Origin: Myxococcales bacterium
Lineage (GTDB): Bacteria; Myxococcota_A; UBA796; GCA-2862545
Reading direction: 5' to 3'
NCBI GenBank assembly: GCA_019634415.1
Contig: JAHQVJ010000221.1
Coordinates: 49,989-113,988 of the forward strand
DNA: 64,000 nt
Part shown: piece after piece, positions 8,170-15,512 of the stretch
Numbering within the stretch: position 1 is the stretch's first letter
Layout: every line of letters starts with the position of its first letter
Program-made: the position numbers and the translations under genes
The notes under the pieces: model-generated
The model's database searches: none
What the model was told of the DNA's origin: nothing
What the model saw: the letters and a program-made list of their open reading frames with translations, nothing else

Positions 8170-8676
8170 TCAGCAGAGCGTGAACGCGGTCACCATGACG
8201 GAGACGGAGTGCTCGTTGCCATCACTGTCCGTCACGGTGAGGGTGATCACGTGATCCGATCCGAAGCAGTCGTCGCCGAAGAGTCGCACCGTAGGGTTGG
8301 TTCCCTCCCCCAGGTCAGCTTGCTGGATGTCCGTGCGGTCGGTGGTCCACACGAGACTGGACCCGGTGAGGGTGCCGTCCTCCGGATCGATTCCGGTTCC
8401 CTCGAGGGTCACGTCGACGAACCAGAGATTGGCCATGTTGTCGAAGTCGTCGTAGTACAGATTGGACTTGTCCTTGGGGGACACGATGGTGGCCTCGGGA
8501 GGCTGGTCCGTCACGTCGGTGTCGGCATCCGAGTCGGTGTCGGCATCCGCATCTGCGTCCGCATCGGCATCGGTATCGGTATCCGCGTCGGCTGCGGTGT
8601 CCTTCGTGTCGGTATCGGTATCGGTGTCGCCAGCGCAGGCTGCGAACATGCTGCACAGAAGGGCGAGACGAAACAT
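8170..8676 (-). CDS. Lipoprotein with Asp/Thr/Ala-repeat linker and Ig-like domain
   Basis: A 168-residue lipoprotein: signal MFRLALLCSMFAAC with lipobox, then a low-complexity linker of alternating DT and DA dipeptides (about residues 16-55), then one Ig/PKD-like beta-sandwich beginning PPEATIVSPKD. The linker comes from a GTCGGTATC/GCATCC-type DNA repeat that could expand or contract by slippage. ATG 8676 is chosen because CGGAGG lies upstream and the lipobox follows properly. It lies 58 bases beyond the previous gene's start on the same strand and may be the distal or separate unit of the secreted cluster. Such acidic linkers in myxobacterial lipoproteins probably act as extended, cation-binding spacers. 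Confidence 0.78.
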   Translation of the reverse strand: MFRLALLCSMFAACAGDTDTDTDTKDTAADADTDTDADADADADADTDSDADTDVTDQPPEATIVSPKDKSNLYYDDFDNMANLWFVDVTLEGTGIDPEDGTLTGSSLVWTTDRTDIQQADLGEGTNPTVRLFGDDCFGSDHVITLTVTDSDGNEHSVSVMVTAFTLC

Positions 8677-8912
8677 GCATCCTCCGAGAGAGTGCAAGGG
8701 GGATTCGGGGGCGTGGGCTCGATCTGACACACCCTAGCGAAGAGGCATACGGATCTCTTTCGGGGTGGCCAGGCCGCAGGGCTCCCGAGGCCAGGTCGAC
8801 ACGGCGTCTAGCAGGGTTCGACGGGCCGCTTCGGGAACTGGCCCGCATCGCGCTGCGGTGGACGCCCCGACTCCGCCATCTCCGCCCAAGACGGGGCAGT
8901 CTCTGTCGCTCC

Positions 8913-9704
8913 TCAACTAGACTCGTAGATCCGGCGGGTGTTGCGGCTCATGAAGCGCACGGCGGCTGCGCGGGGCAGCAAGCGCTGGAGCACGGCCGCG
9001 ACGGTGGCGTTGATCCAGCCGGGCACGGTGAGGGGGCGACGACCGAGGCGCTGCAGGGCCGTGCGCGCGACCACCTCGGGCGCCAGCGGCAAGGCCTGGG
9101 CCTGGCGATCAGCGGGGGTGGCTGCCTCGAAGTTCGGGGTGCGCACCGCTCCGGCCGCGCACACCACCACGTCGATCCCGAGCGGGCCGAGTTCCTCCCA
9201 CAGTCCCTCCCCCAGGATCTGGGTGAAGGCCTTCGTGGCGGCGTAGGTGGTCACCATGGCGGTGCCCTGCATGCCCGACAGCGACGACATGAGCACGATC
9301 CCACCCCGCCCACGCTCGCGCATGCCCTCGATCACCAAGGGCAACAGCAGCAGGGGTCCGCGACAGTTCACGTCGAGGGAGGCGAGCTTCGAGGCGGTGG
9401 AGGTCTCTGCGAAGGAGCCGATGGTGGAGGCGCAGGCGTTGTAGACGAACAGCCCCACCTCGCGCTCGGCGAGCACCGATGCGAGCCGCTCGTGCACGTC
9501 GGGGCGCCCGAGGTCGGCGGCCACGGTCAGCACCTGCACGCCGTGCTTCCGTCGCACACGGGCGGCGGCAGCCTCGAGGGGCTCGACGCGTCGGGCCACC
9601 ATCACCACGTTCAATCCCTCCTCGGCACACAGGTGGCAGAAGGCCGCACCGATCCCCTCCGAGGCTCCCGCGATCACGGCCCAGGGCCCGTAGCGTTTCC
9701 GCAC
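8913..9704 (-). CDS. Short-chain dehydrogenase/reductase
   Basis: An SDR oxidoreductase of 263 residues with the Rossmann nucleotide motif GASEGIG (about 12-18), NAC in place of the usual NAG, and the catalytic S and Y-x3-K (MSSLSG; YAATK near 153). The GTG at 9704 starts the domain in the expected place (RKRYGPWAVIAGASEGIG) and is only two bases after the TGA of the sterol reductase gene, so the pair are translationally coupled. A C-terminal hydrophobic stretch (INATVAAVLQRLLPRAAAVRF) may bind the membrane, as in 3-ketosteroid reductases and other lipid SDRs. Context suggests a keto-reduction step on the same lipid as the reductase; the substrate is inferred, not shown. Confidence 0.88.
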   Translation of the reverse strand: MRKRYGPWAVIAGASEGIGAAFCHLCAEEGLNVVMVARRVEPLEAAAARVRRKHGVQVLTVAADLGRPDVHERLASVLAEREVGLFVYNACASTIGSFAETSTASKLASLDVNCRGPLLLLPLVIEGMRERGRGGIVLMSSLSGMQGTAMVTTYAATKAFTQILGEGLWEELGPLGIDVVVCAAGAVRTPNFEAATPADRQAQALPLAPEVVARTALQRLGRRPLTVPGWINATVAAVLQRLLPRAAAVRFMSRNTRRIYESS

Positions 9705-9706
9705 GG

Positions 9707-10777
9707 TCAGTAGATCCCCGGCACGATCCGAGACGGTACCTTGCGTACGTACTCCTCCCACAGAGGGCCGTATTTCTCGGCACAGCGAGCATCGTCGTCG
9801 CGCTGGCGAGGCACGAGCAGCAGCACGTAGTACAGCGGATACAGCCAGGGCCAGGGCAGCGCCCACCACCCCGCCGAGGCGGCGATGGCGAGCCCCATGG
9901 TGATCTCCCCGAGGTAGTTGACGTGGCGCGACACGCCCCAGAAGCCGTTCACGAGCAGGCTCCTGTCGCCATCCGTGACGACCTGGGGCGCGATCCCAAG
10001 GAAGGGCTCGGACGGGCGCGTCTTGAAGCGGAACTTCTGCATGTTGGCGCCGCGGGCCATGGACCAGCCAGCGAGGAACAGAACCCCGATCCCGACGAGC
10101 ACGGGGAGCGGCGTGTGGGGATTCGGCAGGTCCGCGGTGAACCACAGGGCGATGGTGTAGAAGTAGGGGTAGAAGACGAGGCAGCCCCAGCCGAGCTTGA
10201 AGCCCACTCGCTCGGCGAACAGATCGTAGGTGTACAGGTGCACCCTTTCGAACACGAGATAGTCGTTGACGAAATAGGTCAGCAACCCCGCACAGAGCAC
10301 GATCCCGGGGGATGGGTCAGAGGAGTGGGTCAACGCGTGGTGAGCGGCAAAGCTCAGCACGTTGAGCTGCAAGATCACGGCCCCCACCAGGTACAGCCAC
10401 ATCTTGTGATCGAGCCGACCGCCGAGCAGCTGGGGGTTGATGCGGCGCCCGAGGAACAGGTCGATGGCGAGGCCGCGGCCGGTGGCGCGGGCGGGCAGCA
10501 CCATCGCAGCGGTGTAGAGCAGGCCGAGCACGCAGGCGCCGACGAGACCCTCGACGCGATGCACGAACAGCCAGCTCCACGGCACCCAGTCGAGCCAGCC
10601 GGCCAGCGCCCAGGCGGCGACGAGGGTAGCGTTGACCCTCAGGCCGTTGAGTCGGTAGCGCAGGGGCTCGCCGGTGCGCTCGTGGGGGACGTAGCCGGTG
10701 ATCCATCGGCCGGGCAGCGTCAGGTGCAGCCCGGTGATGACGAGGACGAGGAGCCAGGGCGCGAAGAAGCCGAGCAT
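9707..10777 (-). CDS. Sterol reductase, ERG4/ERG24 (delta-14/delta-24 type) family
   Basis: A 356-residue polytopic membrane protein with about eight to ten hydrophobic segments. The C-terminal half carries the family signatures: SRHVNYLGEI (compare RHPNYLGD) and RDDDARCAEKYGPLWEEY followed by KVPSRIVPGIY, which is close to the conserved end of delta-14-sterol reductase, DHCR7 and ERG4. These enzymes reduce double bonds in the sterol nucleus or side chain using NADPH. Which bond this one reduces cannot be told from sequence alone. It is the first gene of a two-gene operon with an SDR and is divergent from the comB-like gene (35-base gap). Bacterial homologues are rare outside sterol-making myxobacteria and a few intracellular bacteria, so possible sterol synthesis or host-sterol modification should be considered. 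Confidence 0.85.
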   Translation of the reverse strand: MLGFFAPWLLVLVITGLHLTLPGRWITGYVPHERTGEPLRYRLNGLRVNATLVAAWALAGWLDWVPWSWLFVHRVEGLVGACVLGLLYTAAMVLPARATGRGLAIDLFLGRRINPQLLGGRLDHKMWLYLVGAVILQLNVLSFAAHHALTHSSDPSPGIVLCAGLLTYFVNDYLVFERVHLYTYDLFAERVGFKLGWGCLVFYPYFYTIALWFTADLPNPHTPLPVLVGIGVLFLAGWSMARGANMQKFRFKTRPSEPFLGIAPQVVTDGDRSLLVNGFWGVSRHVNYLGEITMGLAIAASAGWWALPWPWLYPLYYVLLLVPRQRDDDARCAEKYGPLWEEYVRKVPSRIVPGIY

Positions 10778-10812
10778 GGGCGGCAGCCTACCCGATCGAG
10801 CTAGAAGGCTGC

Positions 10813-11514
10813 ATGGCGACGGGCGCGACTGCAGCGGACCTGTCCCAGTCGGGAGCGCGGATCCGGGTGGGCTGGGGGCTCTACGGGCTGCGGGCGCTTG
10901 CGGCTGGCGTAGACGTGGCGGTGATCGTGGACGTGCTGTCCTTCACCACCTCGGTGGCGGTGGCGCGCGAGGCAGGGGCGGAGGTGGTGCCCTGGGATCC
11001 GGCCACGCCGGTACCCACGGCCGCCGAGGCCGGTGTGGACGTGGTGGCGGGCCCACGAGCGGCGGACGGTCCGTCGCTGTCGCCAGCGTCGTTGACGTCG
11101 CTGGCAGCAGGCACCCGGCTGCTGCTGCCCTCCCCCAACGGCTCGCGGTTGCTGGCGTGGGCGCAGCGCGAGGGGGTGCCAGCGCACACGGCGTGCCTGC
11201 GGGATCGCCAGGTGGTGGCCCAGGCCCTCGCCGACGCAGGCGCGATCGCGGTGATCGCGGCAGGCGAGCGGTGGCCAGGCGGCGACCGAGCGCGGTTCGC
11301 GCTGGAGGACTGGCTGGGGGCGGGCAGCGTGGTGGCGGCGCTGACGGGATCGCGGTCCCCGGAGGCGGTGGCGGCGGAGGCAGCCTTCGACGCGCATCGT
11401 GGCGATCTGCAGGGAGCGCTGCGCGCGACGGCATCGGGGCGGGAGCTCGACGCTCGCGGGTTCGCGCACGACGTGGTGCTGGCGGCGGAGCTGGATGCGA
11501 CGGGGCGCGTCTGA
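10813..11514 (+). CDS. comB: 2-phosphosulfolactate phosphatase (ComB) family protein
   Basis: A 233-residue member of the ComB family. Recognisable segments are VIVDVLSFTTSVAVA near residue 40, LPSPNGSRLL near 100, AVIAAGERWPGGDRARFALEDWLGAGSVV, and a C-terminal AFDAHRGDLQGALRATASGREL. In methanogens ComB converts 2-phosphosulfolactate to sulfolactate in coenzyme M synthesis, with a Mg-dependent mechanism. None of the other CoM genes is in the window, and such orphan homologues are scattered through bacteria, so the actual substrate may differ. It is divergent from the sterol reductase, with AGAAGG six bases before the ATG. Confidence 0.85.
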   Translation: MATGATAADLSQSGARIRVGWGLYGLRALAAGVDVAVIVDVLSFTTSVAVAREAGAEVVPWDPATPVPTAAEAGVDVVAGPRAADGPSLSPASLTSLAAGTRLLLPSPNGSRLLAWAQREGVPAHTACLRDRQVVAQALADAGAIAVIAAGERWPGGDRARFALEDWLGAGSVVAALTGSRSPEAVAAEAAFDAHRGDLQGALRATASGRELDARGFAHDVVLAAELDATGRV

Positions 11515-11549
11515 TCCGCTCGCGAGGCGGCCTTTGGTAGGCTGCCTCC

Positions 11550-12005
11550 ATGCGGTGGCTGCTGATCGTCGGGTGCATGGGGCTGGCGGGGTGCGAGGGG
11601 TGCGACTTCTCCTTCGGCCCCATCGGCGTGATCGTGGCGGTGACGCCCGAAGACGCCGAGGGCACCTTGGAGCTGTGCGTGGAGGACCAGGGTTGCCAGG
11701 AGGTGCCCCTGCCCCACCTGGGCGGCAGCGGAGCCGCGCACAACGAGGTGCGCTTCGACGTGAGCTGGCAGGGGTACCTGGTGTGCAAGCACCCCGAGGT
11801 GGTGGCCACGGTGCGCACCGAGGCGTGTGAGCGGCGGGTGGTTCGCCCGCGGCAGCGTCCGAGAGGTCCGCAGCCGAAGGCGAGGGCCCAAGGGAATCGT
11901 AGCGCGACGGAGTCGCGCGGGATTCCGGAGCGCCGCGAGGGGCGGACGGTGCGAGGGTCCGTTCGCATCGACGTGAGCGCCACCTGCGACGACGAGCGGT
12001 CGTAG
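11550..12005 (+). CDS. Small Cys-containing lipoprotein
   Basis: A 151-residue product with a lipoprotein signal (MRWLLIVGCMGLAGC) and, in the mature part, an acidic beta-rich segment with three to four cysteines that could form disulfides. The C-terminal third is strongly basic (RRVVRPRQRPRGPQPKARAQ) and ends VSATCDDERS. No family recognised. It follows comB by 35 bases on the same strand; GGTAGG lies about seven bases upstream of the ATG. The basic tail may be a real envelope-binding tail or a sign that the reading frame has drifted; codon use looks coding throughout. Confidence 0.6.
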   Translation: MRWLLIVGCMGLAGCEGCDFSFGPIGVIVAVTPEDAEGTLELCVEDQGCQEVPLPHLGGSGAAHNEVRFDVSWQGYLVCKHPEVVATVRTEACERRVVRPRQRPRGPQPKARAQGNRSATESRGIPERREGRTVRGSVRIDVSATCDDERS

Positions 12006-12017
12006 CGCCCAGCCGCC

Positions 12018-12434
12018 CTACCCCATGCTCTGGGTCATGCGCTCCTGCAGCTCCTCCACCGACAGATCCTCGAGATCCTTCGACAGGATCCAGCAGTGGC
12101 CGAAGGGGTCGCGGATCCGGCCCTCGCGCTTGCCGTAGAAGCGATCCTCGATGGGGATCAGGATCTCCCCGCCGGCCTGAACGATGCGGGCAGCCGCCGT
12201 GTCGGGATCGTCCAGCACGAGATGGAGCAGCACCTGTGGATCGGTGTCGCCGGATGGCTGGCAGCCGAACTCGGTGAGGGAGAACGTGACGCCCGCCACG
12301 GTGACCTCGGCGTGGACCACGGTGCCGTCGGGGGCGGCCAGGCACATGCCGGCCTCTCCCCCCAGGGCGTCGGCGTAGAAGGTCTGGGCGCCGCGGGCAT
12401 CGGTGACGAGGAGACGAGGGGTCAGCGCGGACAT
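12018..12434 (-). CDS. VOC-superfamily (PhnB/glyoxalase-like) protein
   Basis: A 138-residue vicinal-oxygen-chelate protein. The paired beta-alpha-beta-beta-beta halves begin SALTPRLLVTDARGAQTFYADALGG and end IRDPFGHCWILSKDLEDLSVEELQERM, a tail typical of PhnB-like and 3-demethylubiquinone methyltransferase-like VOC proteins. Metal-binding His/Glu residues of true glyoxalase I are only partly present, so substrate and even catalysis are unknown. Start at ATG 12434 (AGG upstream); ATG 12446 adds four residues. The longer track ORF runs into the insertion-sequence region and is not used. Confidence 0.8.
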   Translation of the reverse strand: MSALTPRLLVTDARGAQTFYADALGGEAGMCLAAPDGTVVHAEVTVAGVTFSLTEFGCQPSGDTDPQVLLHLVLDDPDTAAARIVQAGGEILIPIEDRFYGKREGRIRDPFGHCWILSKDLEDLSVEELQERMTQSMG

Positions 12435-12446
12435 GGAACCTACCAT

Positions 12447-14052
12447 GTGTCTGTGGGCCCAAAGGACCCGTGAGAGTTCACGGGCCGAGGTGGCCCGAGT
12501 TCGTTGATCGGATTTGTGGGGAGGGTGCGTCTCGGCAGAACCGGAATTGGGACCTTGCGGCTTGACCGCGACCTGGAGTCTCGGGCTGGGCCCCCTCCCC
12601 ACGATCTCGAATTCCAACATGCGGCTTGGACCGCGCAATTTGGTAGGCCGAGACGGGGCGGGGCGTCCCAGGTCGCCGAGTCGCCACTCACCACGGAGGG
12701 GTCATGGAGCATCAGCTGTTTGCTGGGGTAGACGTCGCCAGCCGCAAGCTGGATGTGTGCGTCGTGGACACCAAGGGCAATCCCGTCTGTCGGGAGCTTC
12801 GAGTCGCCAACAGTCCGGAGGGCTTCGCTGAGTTGCAGGCGGTCCTCGCCACGCTCGGAGCACCGGTGCTCGTGGGTTGCGAGTCCACGAGTGCGTACCA
12901 TCGGCCGCTGCTGCGAGCGCTGGATGGCGTCGCCGATACGGTCGAGCTCAATCCGCTCGTCATCAAGCGCTTCACCCAGCTCCAGCTTCGCGGCTCGCGG
13001 TCGGATCGCACCGACGCAAACTCGATCGCGCAGTACCTGCGGACGTTTCGGCCTAAGCCATCGCCGGTCACCGAGACGAAGCGGCGGGATCTCACGATGG
13101 CCGTGCGCCTTCGCCGTCGGCGCGTCGAGGAGCGGACGGCCAACAAGAACGCCCTGCGGCGCTACCTGGGCGAGTTGCTGCCTGGGTTTCACAACCACTT
13201 CCGCCGCACAACGCCCCTTTGGCTGATCTCGCTGTTTGCTGCACATCCTTGCCCCGCAGAGCTGCTCGCGCTCACGCCGGCCGATCTGGCCACCGTCCGC
13301 ACCCCGGGCGGCCGTTCGATCCGCTCCTCCGAACTCGAGGAACTCCAGGGGTTCCTGCACAGCAGCTCCGTGGAGCCCTGGTCGCCGCTGCTCCGTGCCG
13401 CCGTCGGGCAGCTTCTCCAGGACGTGGTTCGGGCAGAGCAAGCGGTCCGAGAGCTCGAGAGCCTGCTGGAGGAGGAGACCCGAACCCTGCCCGAGTGTAC
13501 GCTGCTTCGAACCATTCCGGGGGTTGGCGCCTTGACTGCGGCCGTGGCGATTGCCGAGGTGGGCGACGTCCGACGGTTCCCGTCCGTGGACCACTTCATC
13601 GGCTACTGCGGCCTGTACGCCACCTCGAAGACCAGCGGCGACGGGAAGACGACCGGGCGCATGGTGCGCAAGGGCAACCGCATGCTCCGGCTGCAGCTGC
13701 TGCTCGCCTCCACGACAGCTCGCGACTAGACCCCGAGATGCGCCGGCGGGGCCGCGGCTCGCAAGCTGGCCACGCAGCTCTTCGCCATCCTCACCACCCA
13801 GCAGCCCTACGACCCAGCGAGGCCCTGAAGGCGCGAAAAGTGAGGGCGGGGCCGCAACAAAGTCGATGCCGACGGCGAACGCCAGCCGGTTCCGCAGTCT
13901 CCCGCCCTCGCCGGACATTCTAGCAGGGCCGTGCGCAGTGCTCATGGGAGCCTGCCCTGATCGACGTGCGCGTCGACCTCAGTGTGCACGCGACCGCCGT
14001 CCTTGACACGTGGCCTCATTCCAACTCCAGGGTGGCGTCTGTCATCCCTCGA
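12447..14052 (+). mobile_element. Decayed IS110-family insertion, approximate extent
   Basis: The span holds an IS110-type transposase pseudogene and the two non-coding flanks of about 257 and 224 bases. Elements of this family lack terminal inverted repeats, so the ends cannot be fixed by eye; the coordinates are simply the gap between the neighbouring genes. In the left flank there is a perfect seven-base stem with a GAGT loop (12467-12484) overlapping a second stem CGGGCC/GGCCCG (12481-12497). Related 11-12 base strings (agggtgcgtct at 12522 and agggtggcgtct at 14029) occur on the two sides in the same orientation. Functional IS110 elements make a structured bridge RNA from a non-coding end, so either flank may hold its remnant. 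Confidence 0.55.
12704..13828 (+). pseudogene. IS110-family DEDD transposase, 3' end broken
   Basis: The reading frame opens with GGAGGGG six bases before ATG 12704 and shows the RuvC-like DEDD domain (FAGVDVASRKLDV, VGCESTSAYH, SDRTDANSIAQYL) and the C-terminal Tnp domain with the serine region (LLRTIPGVGALTAAVAIAEVGD, HFIGYCGLYATSKTSGDG). At 13727 an in-frame TAG interrupts it. Reading on in the same frame gives ARKLATQLFAILTTQQPYDPARP and TGA at 13828, the normal family ending, while LDPEMRR, normally between, is found in another frame. So a frameshift plus a deletion of roughly 20-30 codons seems to have removed the link. The 341-residue remainder probably does not transpose. Confidence 0.85.
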
Positions 14053-14832
14053 TCAGGGGGCGGGCGCTTGTACGGAAAGATGATTGGCCCACCGGCCCAC
14101 GCGTCGTCGGTAGGCGGAGGGCGTGACGCCGGTGATGGCGCGGAAGTCGCGGGTGAAGTGCGCGTGATCGAGCCAGCCGCCGCGGCGTGCGATGGTGGCG
14201 AGATCGTCGGTGGCGCGCAGCCAGGGCAGCGCTCCCTGCACGCGGCGCACGCGCGCGTAGCGCTTGGGTGCGATCCCCACGTGCTCGGCGAACAGGTCGC
14301 GCAGCTGGGCGGCGGACAGCCCGGCGCGATCGGCGACGTGCCCCACCCGCGTGCAGTGCTCGGTGGCGGCGACGAGGGAGGCGATGCCCGGGTCGCTGGG
14401 GCGCACGGCGGCGGACAGCACGGCCGCAGCCGCCGACGCGATCCGCGCGGGGTCGCGCAGCTCGGCGACGGCGTCTGCGAGGCGGTCTCCCCAGGTGGCG
14501 ACCTCGGACAGCGCGACGTGCTGGTCGGCGACCTCGGACAGCGGCTGGTTCAGGAAGGGTCGCAGGCCACCCGGCGCGAACACGATGCCGAGGACGCGTC
14601 CAGGCTGGTGCGTGAGCGTGAACGGCCGGCTGCGGGGCCCCTCCAGGAGGAGCTGGGGCGCCTTCGGTGCGTCCAGGAGCACGAGGAGCTGGGCGAGGCC
14701 CGACGGCAGGCGCTGCTCGGTGGCGGTGGTGTGGCCGTGGTGCACCCAGAGTCGCTGCAGGTGGTGGGCGAGCAGCGGGGGGTGGCTGCGAGCGACGCGT
14801 GCGGGGTCGAAGGTGCGCAGATCGGGGGGCAT
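14053..14832 (-). CDS. AraC-family transcriptional regulator
   Basis: A 259-residue regulator. The N-terminal half (LAHHLQRLWVHHG..., TLTHQPGRVLGIVFAPGGLRPFL) is of the DUF6597 cupin-like sensor type; the C-terminal AraC HTH pair includes AGLSAAQLRDLFAEHVGIAPKRYARVRRVQGAL and ATIARRGGWLDHAHFTRDFRAITGVTPSAYRRR. I start at ATG 14832, which leaves the usual N-terminus; the track start at 14922 overlaps the membrane-protein gene. No obvious partner gene is divergent to it, so its target is unknown. It is the nearest intact gene to the right of the IS110 remnant. Confidence 0.85.
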   Translation of the reverse strand: MPPDLRTFDPARVARSHPPLLAHHLQRLWVHHGHTTATEQRLPSGLAQLLVLLDAPKAPQLLLEGPRSRPFTLTHQPGRVLGIVFAPGGLRPFLNQPLSEVADQHVALSEVATWGDRLADAVAELRDPARIASAAAAVLSAAVRPSDPGIASLVAATEHCTRVGHVADRAGLSAAQLRDLFAEHVGIAPKRYARVRRVQGALPWLRATDDLATIARRGGWLDHAHFTRDFRAITGVTPSAYRRRVGRWANHLSVQAPAP

Positions 14833-14848
14833 GGGCCCAGTGTAGCTG

Positions 14849-15202
14849 CTAGCCGGAGAGCCACAGGGCGGCGGCGAGCGCGAGCATGCCGGAGCTGGCC
14901 ACGGCGGCATGGGCGAACACACCGGGGATCGGGATGAGGCGTCCCATGGCGTGCAGCCCCGACAGCGCCATCCCGCCGACGGTGGCGAGCGCGAGGGCGA
15001 CCAGGGCGAGCGTCAACAATCCGTCGAACCCGGTCCGCATGCCGACGACCAAGAGCACCGCGACTCCGGCGAGTGCACTCACGCCATGAAGCGCGGCGAC
15101 GGGTGTGGGCGGGTTGGCCTCACGCTGAAGGCGCAAGGCGGCTAGGAGCATGCCTGCGAGGGCGGCGACGACGAGGAGCAGCAGCGCAACGAGCAACGAC
15201 AT
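14849..15202 (-). CDS. Small integral membrane protein
   Basis: A 117-residue hydrophobic protein with about four transmembrane helices (LLVALLLLVVAALAGMLLAAL, AALHGVSALAGVAVLLVVG, LLTLALVALALATVGGMAL, AAVASSGMLALAAALWLSG) and short charged loops. The third and fourth helices are joined by a loop with LHAMGRLIPIPGVFAH. Function not recognised. ATG 15202 is chosen over 15217 because GGGGGT is close upstream. It is 16 bases before the AraC gene on the same strand and probably co-transcribed with it. Confidence 0.65.
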   Translation of the reverse strand: MSLLVALLLLVVAALAGMLLAALRLQREANPPTPVAALHGVSALAGVAVLLVVGMRTGFDGLLTLALVALALATVGGMALSGLHAMGRLIPIPGVFAHAAVASSGMLALAAALWLSG

Positions 15203-15305
15203 GGGACCCCCGAGCAACGCCCTGGTTGTACCCGCTGGGTGTGACGATCGCGGGACGGGGTCCCCGCCATCGATGGGCAGTGGTGTTACGTGGGGGCCGG
15301 TTTGC

Positions 15306-15405
15306 GGCGGGCCTTGCCGTGCTGGTGCTGGTCCCGGTCTTCAAAACCGATGGGACGGGTCGAGAGGCTTTGTCCGGTGGGTTCGATTCCCATGGTCCGC
15401 CGCCA
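15306..15405 (+). tRNA. selC: tRNA-Sec (anticodon TCA)
   Basis: The gene folds as a selenocysteine tRNA. The acceptor stem has eight base pairs, the bacterial Sec hallmark (GGCGGGCC with GGTCCGCC, one G-U). The anticodon loop is CTTCAAA with TCA in the centre. There is a long variable arm (GGAC...GTCC, extended inside by wobble pairs), a T arm GTGGG-TTCGATT-CCCAT, discriminator G and an encoded CCA. The D arm can form six pairs with a four-base TGGT loop only if one U is bulged out, slightly off the norm. No selA, selB or selD is in the window, but the gene implies that UGA is read as selenocysteine somewhere in the genome. Confidence 0.9.
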
Positions 15406-15512
15406 ACTACCTCAGATTGAAGGTTCATTCGGCACTCTACGTGTTGCGCTCGCTGCCCGCGACCTTGCTCTGCCGCCACACGAAGAATCGGACGGGGTGT
15501 CGCGGACGTCGC

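Noticed and set aside
8514-8640. Short spaced repeats that look CRISPR-like
   Set aside because: The repeats are hexamer-scale and in frame, coding for DT/DA; no spacers or cas genes.
12704-13828. Reading the IS110 TAG as recoding (stop read-through)
   Set aside because: It is TAG, not TGA, so selenocysteine does not apply, and the linking segment is missing and partly in another frame, which fits decay.
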